64,000 bases of DNA from Jannaschia formosa (GTDB taxonomy: Bacteria; Pseudomonadota; Alphaproteobacteria; Rhodobacterales; Rhodobacteraceae): the NCBI RefSeq assembly GCF_003340555.1, contig NZ_QPLJ01000006.1:124001-188000 (forward strand), read 5' to 3'. The translations under genes and the position numbers were made by a program. Shown here piece by piece: positions 8,180 to 16,404 of this stretch. Positions within the stretch are counted from its first letter, which is position 1. Each line of letters opens with the position of its first letter. The notes beneath the pieces were generated by a model. That model searched no databases. It was given only the letters and a program-made list of their open reading frames with translations, and was not told the origin of the DNA.

Positions 8180-8707
8180 TCAGTCGCGCGCCAGCTCTAG
8201 ACGCGCGGCCCGAATGGCCTGCGCGACGTCGCGCAGGGGGTCCGCCTTGGCCCCCACCCGCGCACTGGGCAGCATCGGGAACGTGACCAGCGACACTTCC
8301 CAAAGCTCCAGTTCCTGCAGAAGCCTGCGCCCTTGCCCGTCCTTCGTGGCGCGCTTGACGGTGTAGCCGATGCTCAGCCCGTCCAACGCCCCGGCCTCCA
8401 GCAGCGCCGCCGCCTCGCGCGCTTTCTCGACGCTCTTCAGCAGCCGTCCCTCGACCCGCAGGCCGCGCGCGTCCTCCTCGACACGCTCCCAGACGCCGAT
8501 CACCTGCGTGGGGTCGTGCTGCCACAGCATCTTGATGCCGCGCCCCTCGGTGCTGGCGCGCGCCAGACTGTCGCAATAGGCGCCCGGCGCCACCACGTCG
8601 CGACCGGAGTCCTCGACGCCGAACCAGGAGGCGTAGCCGGTGATGCGGACACCGTCCTCCAGCCGCACGGAGGCTTCCCCGTGCGCGAACTTCCGTTCCA
8701 AGGCCAT
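8180..8707 (-). CDS. GTA HK97-family prohead protease (ORFg4)
   Basis: 175-residue serine protease of the herpesvirus assemblin-like fold that trims the capsid delta domain. The N-terminal GYASWFGVEDSGRDVVAPGA motif is characteristic, the likely catalytic His is in MLWQHDPTQVIGVW, and the nucleophile Ser is in ALDGLSIGYTV. It lies nine bases after the ORFg3.5 stop and directly before the capsid gene, as expected for a head module. Confidence 0.94.
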   Translation of the reverse strand: MALERKFAHGEASVRLEDGVRITGYASWFGVEDSGRDVVAPGAYCDSLARASTEGRGIKMLWQHDPTQVIGVWERVEEDARGLRVEGRLLKSVEKAREAAALLEAGALDGLSIGYTVKRATKDGQGRRLLQELELWEVSLVTFPMLPSARVGAKADPLRDVAQAIRAARLELARD

Positions 8708-8716
8708 CGGCCCCTC

Positions 8717-8947
8717 CTACAGTTGGATGAGATACGTCACGCCCTGGGCCAGGACCGTTCCGGCCACGCCCATCACCGCAAGCCAGAGCCGCCGCTCCAG
8801 TCGCTCCAGCATTCCCTCGATATGCCGCAGCCGGAAGGTCAGCCCCTCCCATCGCTCCTCGAGCACGCGCTCGTTGGCCTCGATCCGGGCATTGGCGGCG
8901 TCGAACGGATCGTAGAGAAAGCGCGACCCCCCGCGCGGGGCGCTCAT
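8717..8947 (-). CDS. GTA head formation protein (ORFg3.5, rcc01685-like)
   Basis: 76-residue protein found only between GTA portal and protease genes. It has a charged N-terminal helix (RIEANERVLEERWEGLTFRL) and a C-terminal hydrophobic segment (LWLAVMGVAGTVLAQGVTYL) that could be one membrane helix. The start at 8947 overlaps the portal stop as ATGA, deciding against a longer in-frame reading. Its exact role in head formation is not known. Confidence 0.85.
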   Translation of the reverse strand: MSAPRGGSRFLYDPFDAANARIEANERVLEERWEGLTFRLRHIEGMLERLERRLWLAVMGVAGTVLAQGVTYLIQL

Positions 8948-10095
8948 GCATCCCCCAGCGGCGTCAGACCCAGCATCTCCCGCTTCTCGGCATCGGTCAG
9001 GAAGTCGGCCTGCGCCACCCGAGCCCATTCGGCGTCCCGCTCCGCCTGCAGCGCGGGAACCCGGTCGCGGTCCGGCTCGACCCGCAGCGTCTCGCCGGAG
9101 TGCTGCGACAGCCAGCGCGACAGGGCGTCCCCGACCCGGCTCACCAGCGGCATGACCGTCAGACGATAGAAGGCCCGGTTCGCCTCGACATAGTTGGCAT
9201 AGGTCGCGTCGCCGGGGATCCCCAGCATCATCGGCGGCACGCCGAAGGCCGTCGCGATCTCGCGCGCAGCGACCGCCTTGGTCTGCTGGAACTCCATGTC
9301 CGAGGGCGACAGCCCCATCGGCTGCCAGTCGAGCCCGCCCTCCAGCAGGATCGGCCGGCCCGCGTTGCGCGCGCCCTGATGGTTCGACTCGAGCGCCGCC
9401 GACAGCTGGTCGAACTGCTCCGGCGACAGCGGCACATCGCTGCGATGCACGATCGCGCCCGATGGCCGCGCCGCGTTGTCCAGAAGGCCCTTCGACCAGG
9501 CCGAGGCCGCATTGTGCACGTCGATGGCCGAGGCCGCCGCCTGCATCGGGGACAGCCCGTAATGGTCGTCCTGCGGGTGGAAGCTGCGGACATGCAGCAC
9601 CGGCGACACCTCGCCCACCTTGAAGCGATGCGACCGACCGCCCACCGAATAGTCATAGGCCATGGGCCAGCCGTCCGGCCCCGGCACCACCGACATCCGG
9701 TCCGAGCGCAGGACATGCAGCTCCAGCGGCAGGCCCCCCGGCCCGACCGCCTCCAGATAGGCGTCGCCCGACAGCAGCAGCTGCCCGAACAGCGCCTCGA
9801 ACAGTTCCGCCCGGCCCTGCGCCCCGTTGGGCATCCGCAGGAGGTCCAGCACCGGATGTACGTCGAACCGCGCCGTCCCGTCGCCGACCACCAGCGGCAC
9901 CGCCGCGGCCGCCTCAGCGATCAGCTTCACTGCGCGGAACCCAACGGGGTTGGAGGTGAAGCCCGCGCGCGCCAGCGAGACGTCGTCCCGAGGCGACCAG
10001 ACGTTGCGTCCGACCGAGCCCCAGCCGATGACCCGCCCCGCCGCCGACGCCTTCGCCTGGCGCGGCGCCTCATCCTTCCTGCCAAATCCGAACAT
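8944..10095 (-). CDS. GTA portal protein (ORFg3)
   Basis: 383-residue HK97-type portal forming the dodecameric DNA gate of the head. Seen: MFGFGRKDEAPRQ start, GFTSNPVGFRAVKLIAEAAA, the wing/clip region around SFHPQDDHYGLSPMQAAASA, and GVPPMMLGIPGDATYANY near residue 300, which is a strong family signature. An in-frame ATG at 10164 would overlap the terminase more closely, but the conserved start is at 10095. It lies 76 bases after the terminase stop. Confidence 0.94.
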   Translation of the reverse strand: MFGFGRKDEAPRQAKASAAGRVIGWGSVGRNVWSPRDDVSLARAGFTSNPVGFRAVKLIAEAAAAVPLVVGDGTARFDVHPVLDLLRMPNGAQGRAELFEALFGQLLLSGDAYLEAVGPGGLPLELHVLRSDRMSVVPGPDGWPMAYDYSVGGRSHRFKVGEVSPVLHVRSFHPQDDHYGLSPMQAAASAIDVHNAASAWSKGLLDNAARPSGAIVHRSDVPLSPEQFDQLSAALESNHQGARNAGRPILLEGGLDWQPMGLSPSDMEFQQTKAVAAREIATAFGVPPMMLGIPGDATYANYVEANRAFYRLTVMPLVSRVGDALSRWLSQHSGETLRVEPDRDRVPALQAERDAEWARVAQADFLTDAEKREMLGLTPLGDA

Positions 10096-10171
10096 CGGCC
10101 GTCCTTTCCGTGCTTCCGCCAAGAAGAAGGGCGCCTCCAGGGGCGCCCTCCTCGTCATGTCCATCCCGCCG

Positions 10172-11569
10172 TCACAGCATCCGCACCCGTGGCCCGGACT
10201 TCATCCGCGCCGGGTCCAGCATCGCGTCCCACAGCGCCCAGACCAGCGCGTCGACCCGGTCCGGAGACCCTCGGCCCTGATAGCCCGTCGCGCCCATCCG
10301 GCACATCTGGTCCTCGAGCAGGCCCAGCCCCCGCAGATGCCGCACCCGGCCCTGCTCATAGAGCGCCGCAACCGGCTCCGCCCGCGCGCCCTTGCCGTGG
10401 CGCGCCGTCACCTTCCGGTAGCTCACCAGCGGCGCCACCTGCCGCAGCACCGCCTCGATCATCTCGCCGCCCTGGTTGCCCTCGGCCACGACGCGATCGG
10501 CGTTCCAGCGGCCATATGCCCCGGCCACCGCCTCGGCCCATTTCATGGGCGAGGCAGCGGACACGGTCGCGTCCTCCAGCACCCAGGCCCGCCAATCCTT
10601 CGGCGGCCCCTTCGTCACGGCGCCGACGACCACGATTCCGGTCTCGTCAGACGCCCCGCCCGAACTGACGGCCGGGTCCAAACCCACGACGACCCGGTCG
10701 AAGATGGGCACCGCCTCAACCCGCAGCGCGTCCAGCCGCGCCGTCGTCCAGAACGCGCCTTCCATGTCTTCCAGCAGCACCCCGTCCAGCTCTTGCCGGC
10801 CCCGCCGCGTGCCCGCGTACTTCGCCCGCACTTCGTCGAGGAACGGCCTCGCCAGATGCGCCCGGTTGGCCTCGGTCGGCGCATGGGTCGTGACCGTCGT
10901 CGGCCGCGCCAGCACCTCCTTCAGAACCTCCACGTTCCGCGGCGTGGTCGTCACGACAACCCGAGGATCGTCGCCCAACCGCAGGCAGAACTGAAGGTTG
11001 TCCCAGGTCTCCTGCCCGCGCTTCCATTTGGCCAGCTCGTCGACCCAGGCCGCGTCGAATTGCGGCCCTCGCAGCGCCTCGGGATCATGCGCCGAGAAGG
11101 CCTGCGCCTCCGCCCCGTTCGGCCAGACCAGCTTGCGCTGGGTCGCTTTCCAGACGGGTCTCCTGTCCGGCGGAGAGCAGGCCAGTATCCCGCTCTCCCC
11201 CTCCACCATAACGTCACGGACCTGCTCGTAGGTCTCGCCGACCAGCGCCACGCGCCGCGCCCGTCCCGGCATCAGCGGCCGCGCGCCCTCGACCTGGGTC
11301 CGGACCCATTCGGCTCCGGCGCGGGTCTTGCCCGCGCCGCGCCCGCCCAGGATCACCCAGGCCCGCCAGCTTCCCTCGGGCGGCAACTGATGCGGCAAAG
11401 CCCAGAAGTCGAACAGCCAGGGCAGCGCGCCCAAGGCGTTGTCACTCAGCCCCTCCAGCCACGCCTGCCGCGCCCTCGGCGGCAGCCCGCAGATCGAGTC
11501 GGCGCCCAATCTCAGATCGGGCCGCGTCGAGGTCGAGCCCGTCTCCGCCCCGTTCGATCCGTCCTGCAT
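10172..11569 (-). CDS. GTA terminase large subunit (ORFg2)
   Basis: 465-residue packaging motor. The ATPase Walker A (GGRGAGKTRAG, about residues 75-85) follows the adenine-binding LPWLFDFWALPHQ region; the Walker B with its glutamate is in FDAAWVDELAKWKRG; the C-terminal RNase H-like nuclease has VVGLDPAVSSGGASDETG. The start at 11569 overlaps the small terminase gene by 128 bases; no ATG lies nearer the conserved part, so the true start may be a downstream non-ATG codon. In GTAs this enzyme packages random host DNA rather than a phage genome. Confidence 0.94.
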   Translation of the reverse strand: MQDGSNGAETGSTSTRPDLRLGADSICGLPPRARQAWLEGLSDNALGALPWLFDFWALPHQLPPEGSWRAWVILGGRGAGKTRAGAEWVRTQVEGARPLMPGRARRVALVGETYEQVRDVMVEGESGILACSPPDRRPVWKATQRKLVWPNGAEAQAFSAHDPEALRGPQFDAAWVDELAKWKRGQETWDNLQFCLRLGDDPRVVVTTTPRNVEVLKEVLARPTTVTTHAPTEANRAHLARPFLDEVRAKYAGTRRGRQELDGVLLEDMEGAFWTTARLDALRVEAVPIFDRVVVGLDPAVSSGGASDETGIVVVGAVTKGPPKDWRAWVLEDATVSAASPMKWAEAVAGAYGRWNADRVVAEGNQGGEMIEAVLRQVAPLVSYRKVTARHGKGARAEPVAALYEQGRVRHLRGLGLLEDQMCRMGATGYQGRGSPDRVDALVWALWDAMLDPARMKSGPRVRML

Positions 11570-11801
11570 CCTGGACCTTCCCTTCCAAGTCGACCGCCGA
11601 GATGACGGCCCTGGTCAGCTCCCGCATCAGGCGCTCCAGGTCGGGATCCTTTCCATCCCAATCCGGCGACGCCTTCACGGTCGCGACCTTGCGATCCACC
11701 AGTTCGCGGAGCGCTTCCATGCTCCGCAGCGCCGCTTCCGCGCGCGCCTTCATCCCGCCCGGGCCCGCGGCCCCGGCGATCGTTCCCACCTCGTCTTGCA
11801 T
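11442..11801 (-). CDS. GTA small terminase / TerS-like protein (ORFg1)
   Basis: 119 residues. It is helical and charged, with a predicted coiled coil through MKARAEAALRSMEALRELV and LERLMRELTRAVISAVDLEG. It has no strong generic phage match, but occupies the ORFg1 place where an RcGTA small terminase has been described; the family role is recognition-independent packaging initiation. The ATG at 11801 starts MQDEVGTIAGAAG. An upstream in-frame extension to 12077 has no ribosome site and looks non-coding. Confidence 0.82.
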   Translation of the reverse strand: MQDEVGTIAGAAGPGGMKARAEAALRSMEALRELVDRKVATVKASPDWDGKDPDLERLMRELTRAVISAVDLEGKVQDAGRIERGGDGLDLDAARSEIGRRLDLRAAAEGAAGVAGGAE

Positions 11802-12143
11802 GGTCAGCTCCGTGCAGGTTTCCCCCGGTCCGCACGACGCGAAAATGAAAGAGCGCCACGACTCGGTCTTCCCGAACCCCGGCGCCTCGCCCACTTCCTT
11901 CAGCTTGATCGAAATGTCCCGGAGAGCGTTCGCTCGGTCAAGCGTGAAGAACGGCACAGCTGCAAAACTTCTATTCCGCATTGAAACACCGACAGAATCT
12001 CCCGGATAAGCGGAACGTGGCGCACAACCATTCGCCCTCTTGCATTTCCCGTGGAACCTCATCTGCCGATGGCGCATTGACTTATTGTCACCAAACAGCG
12101 GACCCTGTCTGCTTAGGCTTCAACCAAGAAAGGGCTTTGGGAA
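11802..12143. other. Intergenic region between GTA operon and plus-strand small gene
   Basis: 342 bases without a convincing gene. It must hold the divergent control signals of the GTA operon (minus) and of the small secreted protein (plus). A candidate GTA promoter is annotated separately. On the plus side a short dyad TGAC-TTATT-GTCA lies at 12078-12090, about 55 bases before the small gene. In-frame extensions of ORFg1 through this stretch lack a ribosome site. Confidence 0.6.
11913..11941 (-). promoter_or_regulatory. Candidate sigma70-type promoter of the GTA operon
   Basis: On the minus strand TTGACC (11941-11936) is followed after exactly 17 bases by GACATT (11918-11913). Transcription would start about 100 bases before the ORFg1 ATG. 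In Rhodobacter capsulatus the GTA promoter sits at a similar distance and is controlled by GafA and, indirectly, CtrA; whether those act here is inference. Confidence 0.4.
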
Positions 12144-12452
12144 ATGAAGACCGTCACGCTTGCACTCGCCGCCGCCGTCCTGGCCGCGACGCCCGCCTTC
12201 CCCCAGGTCGTCGTCACCGATACCAACCCCGCGCTGCCTGTCGGCGTCGAAGGGGACCGGTCGATCCGGGTCGTGCGTCCGGCCGGGCAGCAGCCGGTGC
12301 TGATCTCCGGAGAGACCGTCATCTCGGCGACCCAGCCGACCGACCTCAACCTGACCCCGCTTCCGGGGATGGAGTTCAGCTTCACCAATCAGGGCGGTCA
12401 GATCGTCATCGTCGCGCCCGCGAACCGGACGATCCAGTACTTCGACAACTGA
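12144..12452 (+). CDS. Small secreted protein of unknown function
   Basis: 102 residues. Residues 1-20 form a signal peptide (MKTVTLALAAAVLAATPAFP) with likely cleavage near PQV. The mature part is rich in Val, Thr and Pro, has no cysteine and looks like a single small beta domain. A GGGAAATG context with AAGAAAGGG upstream gives a fair ribosome site. It is transcribed away from the GTA operon and ends in a strong terminator, so it is probably monocistronic. No family recognised. Confidence 0.8.
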   Translation: MKTVTLALAAAVLAATPAFPQVVVTDTNPALPVGVEGDRSIRVVRPAGQQPVLISGETVISATQPTDLNLTPLPGMEFSFTNQGGQIVIVAPANRTIQYFDN

Positions 12453-12473
12453 TCGCGCACGCGTTTCGAACGG

Positions 12474-12500
12474 AAGGGCGGCCCTCGGGCCGCCCTTTTT
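12474..12500 (+). terminator. Intrinsic terminator after the small secreted protein
   Basis: Perfect 10-bp stem AAGGGCGGCC / GGCCGCCCTT with loop CTCG, directly followed by a run of T. It lies 22 bases after the stop codon and also separates this gene from the convergent mltG. Confidence 0.88.
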
Positions 12501-12526
12501 GCATCAACTCGCGCCGTCCCGGCCCG

Positions 12527-13696
12527 TCAGTTGCTGTCCGTCGACTCCCGCGCCGCCTCGATCGCACGCCAGGCGGCGACGTTCTCGTTGTGCTCGGCCA
12601 GCGTCCGCGCGAAGGCGTGGCCCCCGGTGCCGTCAGCGACGAAGAAGATATAGTCGCTCTCCGCCGGATCGACCGCGGCGCGGATCGACTGCGCGCTCGG
12701 GTTGGCGATCGGCCCTGGCGGCAGGCCGTCGATGCGGTAGGTGTTGTAGGGCGTCGCCTCGTCCAGCTCGCTGCGCAGCAGGCCCCGGCCCAGCGAGCCG
12801 CGCCCGCCGGTGACGCCGTAGATGACCGTCGGGTCCGTCTGCAGCCGCATTCCCTGATTCAGGCGGTTCACGAAGACCGCCGAGACCAACTCCCGCTCAT
12901 CCGCGACGGCCGTCTCCTTCTCGATGATCGAGGCGAGCGTCAGCATTTCCGCCGGGCTCGCCAGCGGCAGGCCCGGGGCGCGGTTGGCCCAGGCCTCGGC
13001 GATGATGAGTTCCTGCGCGTCCTGCATCCGGTCGATCAGCGCGCCCGCATCCGCGCCTTCCGAGACCTCGTAGGTGTCCGGCGCCAGCGTCCCCTCAGCG
13101 GGCACCGCCAGGTCCTCGGTCCCGGTCAGGAAATCCGCCGCCTTCAGCCCCTCGACCACCTCCCAGGAGGTGAGGCCCGGCGCAACCGAGACGCGCCAGG
13201 TGATCGGCACCCCGCTTGCCACCAGTTCGGTATAGGCCTCGGGCACCGGGTCGACCCCCGGCTGGAAGGTCGCGATCTCGATCACCTCCGACGACCCCGG
13301 CTGCCGCTCGCGCGCGCGGACCTCCGGCCCCGAGGCGCGCAGGACGTGGGTCACCGTGTAGGGGAAGACCGAGGGCCCGCCGGCGGTGATGATGTCCAGC
13401 ACCTCCGGCATCGTTGCCCCTGCCGGGATCTCGTAGGTCCCGAACTTGATCTCGTCGTCCCGCTCGGAATATTTCGCGCCGATCCGGAAGATGCTGTCGG
13501 AGGCGACGATGCCCTCGGCGGCGAGCGCCTCGCTGACACGGGTCAGGGACGCGCCGCGCGGCACCTCGAAGAAGGTCGCCTCGTCCAGCGGGCCCGGACC
13601 CGACCATTGCGACTGACCGATCTGGATCAGGCCGATCAGGACGATGATCCCGACGATCCCCAGCGTCAGCGCATTGGAGGCGATATGCTTCCACAT
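12527..13696 (-). CDS. mltG: Endolytic transglycosylase MltG
   Basis: 389-residue inner-membrane lytic transglycosylase that cuts nascent glycan strands and acts as a terminator of peptidoglycan polymerisation. One N-terminal membrane helix (residues 8-27), a LysM-like region, then the YceG domain with the catalytic glutamate E259 in ASIIEKET. LQTDPTVIYG and LPPGPIANPSAQSI are family signatures. It follows fabF by 20 bases and is probably in the same operon, the usual arrangement in Rhodobacterales. Confidence 0.95.
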   Translation of the reverse strand: MWKHIASNALTLGIVGIIVLIGLIQIGQSQWSGPGPLDEATFFEVPRGASLTRVSEALAAEGIVASDSIFRIGAKYSERDDEIKFGTYEIPAGATMPEVLDIITAGGPSVFPYTVTHVLRASGPEVRARERQPGSSEVIEIATFQPGVDPVPEAYTELVASGVPITWRVSVAPGLTSWEVVEGLKAADFLTGTEDLAVPAEGTLAPDTYEVSEGADAGALIDRMQDAQELIIAEAWANRAPGLPLASPAEMLTLASIIEKETAVADERELVSAVFVNRLNQGMRLQTDPTVIYGVTGGRGSLGRGLLRSELDEATPYNTYRIDGLPPGPIANPSAQSIRAAVDPAESDYIFFVADGTGGHAFARTLAEHNENVAAWRAIEAARESTDSN

Positions 13697-13716
13697 CCGA
13701 CGGTTACACTCCGAAG

Positions 13717-14973
13717 TTAAGACGGTTTCGCCAGCACCAGCGAGGCATTCGTACCGCCGAACCCGAAGGAGTTCGAGACCGCGACATCGATCTTCCGCCG
13801 CTCGGCGACCTTCGGCGCAAGCGACATCTTCGCCTCCACATCGGGCGTGTCGAGGTTCAGCGTCGGCGGCGCAATCTGGTCGCGCAGGGCCAGCACGCAG
13901 AAGATCGCCTCGACCGCGCCCGCCGCGCCCAGCAGGTGCCCGATGGCCGATTTGGTCGAGGACATCGTGGCCTTCGAGGCATGCGCACCCAGCACCCGCT
14001 CCACCGCGCCCAGTTCGATCGTGTCGGCCATGGTCGAGGTGCCGTGGGCGTTCACGTAGTCGACGGCCCCCGGCTCCAGCCCCGCGTTGCGCAACGCGGC
14101 GCGCATGGCGCGCTCTCCGCCGTCGCCATCCTCGGACGGGGCGGTGATGTGATAGGCGTCGCCGGACATGCCGTAGCCCTTCACCTCGGCATAGATCTTC
14201 GCGCCGCGAGCCTTGGCGTGCTCGTATTCCTCCAGCACGAGGATGCCCGCGCCCTCGCCCATGACGAACCCGTCGCGGTCCGCGCTATAGGGGCGCGAGG
14301 CCTTGGTCGGGTCGTCCTTCCACTTGGTCGACAACGCCTTGCAGGCGTTGAACCCGGCGATTCCGATCTCGCAGATCGGCGCCTCGGCGCCCCCCGCGAT
14401 CATCACGTCGGCATCGTCCAGCATGATCATCCGCGCCGCGTCGCCGATGGCATGGGCCCCTGTCGCGCAGGCGGTGACGGGGGCGTGGTTCGGCCCCTTG
14501 AACCCGTAGCGGATCGAGACCTGCCCCGAGACGAGGTTGATCAGCGCCGAGGGGATGAAGAACGGAGAGACGCGCCGCGGGCCCCGCTCCTTCAGGGTCA
14601 CCGCCGTCTCCGCGATGGTCTCCAGCCCGCCGATGCCCGAGCCGATCATGACCCCGGTGCGCAGCTTGCCTTCCTCGCCAGGCGCCCAGCCGCTGTCCTC
14701 GACGGCCTGCGCGGCGGCGGCCAGGCCATAGAGGATGAAGTCGTCGACCTTGCGCTGCTCCTTCGGTTCCATCCAGTCGTCGGGGTTGAAGGTGCCGTCG
14801 CTGCCGTCGCCGCGCGGGATCTCGCAGGCATAGGTGGTCGCCAGATGCGAGGCGTCGAAGCGGGTGATCGTGCCCGCGCCGGACTGCCCGTCCAGCAAGC
14901 GGCGCCACGTCTCCTCGACCCCGCAGGCCAGCGGCGTCACCATTCCCAATCCGGTCACGACTACTCGGCGCAT
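13717..14973 (-). CDS. fabF: Beta-ketoacyl-ACP synthase II
   Basis: 418-residue condensing enzyme that extends acyl-ACP with malonyl-ACP. The nucleophile Cys169 lies in ACATGAHAIG; the two active-site histidines are in NAHGTSTMADT and SAIGHLLGAAG, the latter next to the conserved lysine. NSFGFGGTNASLV is the C-terminal glycine-rich loop. It heads a fabF-mltG pair 78 bases downstream of the paaG-like gene. Its usual partner acpP is about 10 kb away on the other strand, so the operon has been split here. Confidence 0.97.
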   Translation of the reverse strand: MRRVVVTGLGMVTPLACGVEETWRRLLDGQSGAGTITRFDASHLATTYACEIPRGDGSDGTFNPDDWMEPKEQRKVDDFILYGLAAAAQAVEDSGWAPGEEGKLRTGVMIGSGIGGLETIAETAVTLKERGPRRVSPFFIPSALINLVSGQVSIRYGFKGPNHAPVTACATGAHAIGDAARMIMLDDADVMIAGGAEAPICEIGIAGFNACKALSTKWKDDPTKASRPYSADRDGFVMGEGAGILVLEEYEHAKARGAKIYAEVKGYGMSGDAYHITAPSEDGDGGERAMRAALRNAGLEPGAVDYVNAHGTSTMADTIELGAVERVLGAHASKATMSSTKSAIGHLLGAAGAVEAIFCVLALRDQIAPPTLNLDTPDVEAKMSLAPKVAERRKIDVAVSNSFGFGGTNASLVLAKPS

Positions 14974-15051
14974 GTCACCGTCCCCCTGCCTGGCATCCGG
15001 GGCCAGTTAAGCCGCCAGGCCGCTCGCCGCAAGGGTGCGGCCCCGGCCCGG

Positions 15052-15828
15052 TCAGCGCCCCTCGAAGGCGGCGGGGCGCTTTTCGAGGAAGGCAAGCACG
15101 CCCTCCTTGAAGTCCCGCGTCTTCCCGGCCTCGCCCTGCAGCCGCGCCTCCAGCGCCAGCTGCTGGTCCATGCTGTTGTCGAAGCTGCCCCGGATCGCCT
15201 CCTTGACGGCCCGATAGGCGACCGAGGGCCCTCGGGCGAGGTGCCGCGCCCGCTCGTTCCAGACCTCGTGGAATTCCGCGTCCGGCACCGCTTCCCAGAT
15301 CATCCCCCAGTCCGCCGCCTTCCGCGCCGGGACCGGCTCCGCGAAAAGCGCCGCGCCCATCGCCCGCGCCGTCCCGATCTGGCGCGGCAGCCAGTAGGTC
15401 CCGCCCGCGTCAGGAATCAGCCCGATCCGCGTGAAGGCCTGCAGGAAGACGGCGCCTTCCGTAGCGATCACCACGTCGCAAGCCAGCGCCAGGTTTGCCC
15501 CCGCCCCCGCCGCCGGACCGTTGACGGCGGCGATTGTCGGAACCTTGCAGTCGAAGATGGCGCGCAGCATCGGCTCGTACTCGTCGCGCAGCGTCCGCTC
15601 CAGGTTGAGATCGTCCATGTTCGCCCGGTCGCCCAGATCCTGGCCCGAGCAGAAGGCCTTGCCCTTGCCCGTCATCACCAGCACCCGCGCCTCGTCGCCG
15701 GCCGTCTTGACGGCGTGCAGGATCTCTGCCCGCATCTGCGTCGATAGCGCGTTCATCACCTCGGGCCGGTTGAGCTGCAGCACCGCGACGTCGTCGCGGA
15801 CGCTCAGGCGGATCGTCTCGTAGTTCAT
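15052..15828 (-). CDS. paaG: Enoyl-CoA hydratase/isomerase, PaaG-like
   Basis: 258-residue crotonase-fold protein. The oxyanion-hole glycines are in AFCSGQDLGDR and NGPAAGAGANLALACD; the acid residue Asp lies in GLIPDAGGTYWLPRQIG, which resembles PaaG (ring-epoxyphenylacetyl-CoA isomerase) more than a classic hydratase. No other phenylacetate genes are in the window, so the substrate may differ. The start at 15828 follows GGAGGGCCAG. The gene lies about 125 bases downstream of ccmH. The symbol is by family resemblance only. Confidence 0.8.
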   Translation of the reverse strand: MNYETIRLSVRDDVAVLQLNRPEVMNALSTQMRAEILHAVKTAGDEARVLVMTGKGKAFCSGQDLGDRANMDDLNLERTLRDEYEPMLRAIFDCKVPTIAAVNGPAAGAGANLALACDVVIATEGAVFLQAFTRIGLIPDAGGTYWLPRQIGTARAMGAALFAEPVPARKAADWGMIWEAVPDAEFHEVWNERARHLARGPSVAYRAVKEAIRGSFDNSMDQQLALEARLQGEAGKTRDFKEGVLAFLEKRPAAFEGR

Positions 15829-15954
15829 CTGGCCCTCCGGGGTTGCGGCGGCAAAGGTAGCTGCCCCGGCCGATGAGCGGAAGAGCGACCCGGCGGCAGA
15901 AATGCCGGGCAGCCGGCCGGGCCACAGGGCGGGCATCACCCTGCCCGGCACCGC

Positions 15955-16404
15955 CTACCGTCCGCTCATCAGATCCTTCAGCCGCGCCTCCTCCGCCTCG
16001 GAGAGAGTCTCGGGCCCAGCCTTGCGCTGGCCCCGCACATGCGCGACGGCGACGCCCCCGCCCAGCAGCAGAAGCGCCAGCGGCGCACCCCACAGCAGCA
16101 GCGTGGAGCCCGTCGCGGGCGGGTTCAGCAGCACGTACTCGCCGTAGCGGTCGACGAGGAAGTCGATCACCTCCGCATCGCTGTCCCCCGCGACCAGCCG
16201 CTCCCGCACCAGCAGGCGCAGGTCGCGGGCGAGGTCGGCATTGCTCTCGTCGATGGACTCATTGCGGCAGACGAGGCAGCGGATGCCCTCGGACAGCGCC
16301 CGCGCCCGCGCCTCCAGCGCTGGATCGTCCAGCACCTCGTCGGGCTGCACCGCTCCCGCCGCCGTGGCGACGAGCAGCATCGCGCCGGCCAGCCAGGCCC
16401 TCAT
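15955..16404 (-). CDS. ccmH: Cytochrome c-type biogenesis protein CcmH/CycL
   Basis: 149 residues. Signal peptide at 1-18, a three-helix periplasmic domain with the redox motif RCLVCRNES that reduces apocytochrome c thiols, then a membrane helix near residues 103-122 and a short cytoplasmic tail. It overlaps ccmF by ATGA (16401-16404). Together they form the heme ligation module of system I cytochrome c maturation. Confidence 0.96.
   Translation of the reverse strand: MRAWLAGAMLLVATAAGAVQPDEVLDDPALEARARALSEGIRCLVCRNESIDESNADLARDLRLLVRERLVAGDSDAEVIDFLVDRYGEYVLLNPPATGSTLLLWGAPLALLLLGGGVAVAHVRGQRKAGPETLSEAEEARLKDLMSGR

Noticed and set aside
1-12000. Active prophage
   Set aside because: Gene content and order are those of a GTA; there is no integrase, repressor, replication gene or attachment site in the window, and the large terminase lacks a phage-type operon around it.
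11802-12077. In-frame N-terminal extension of the small terminase
   Set aside because: No ribosome site at the upstream ATG and the extension covers the likely promoter; the conserved protein starts at 11801.
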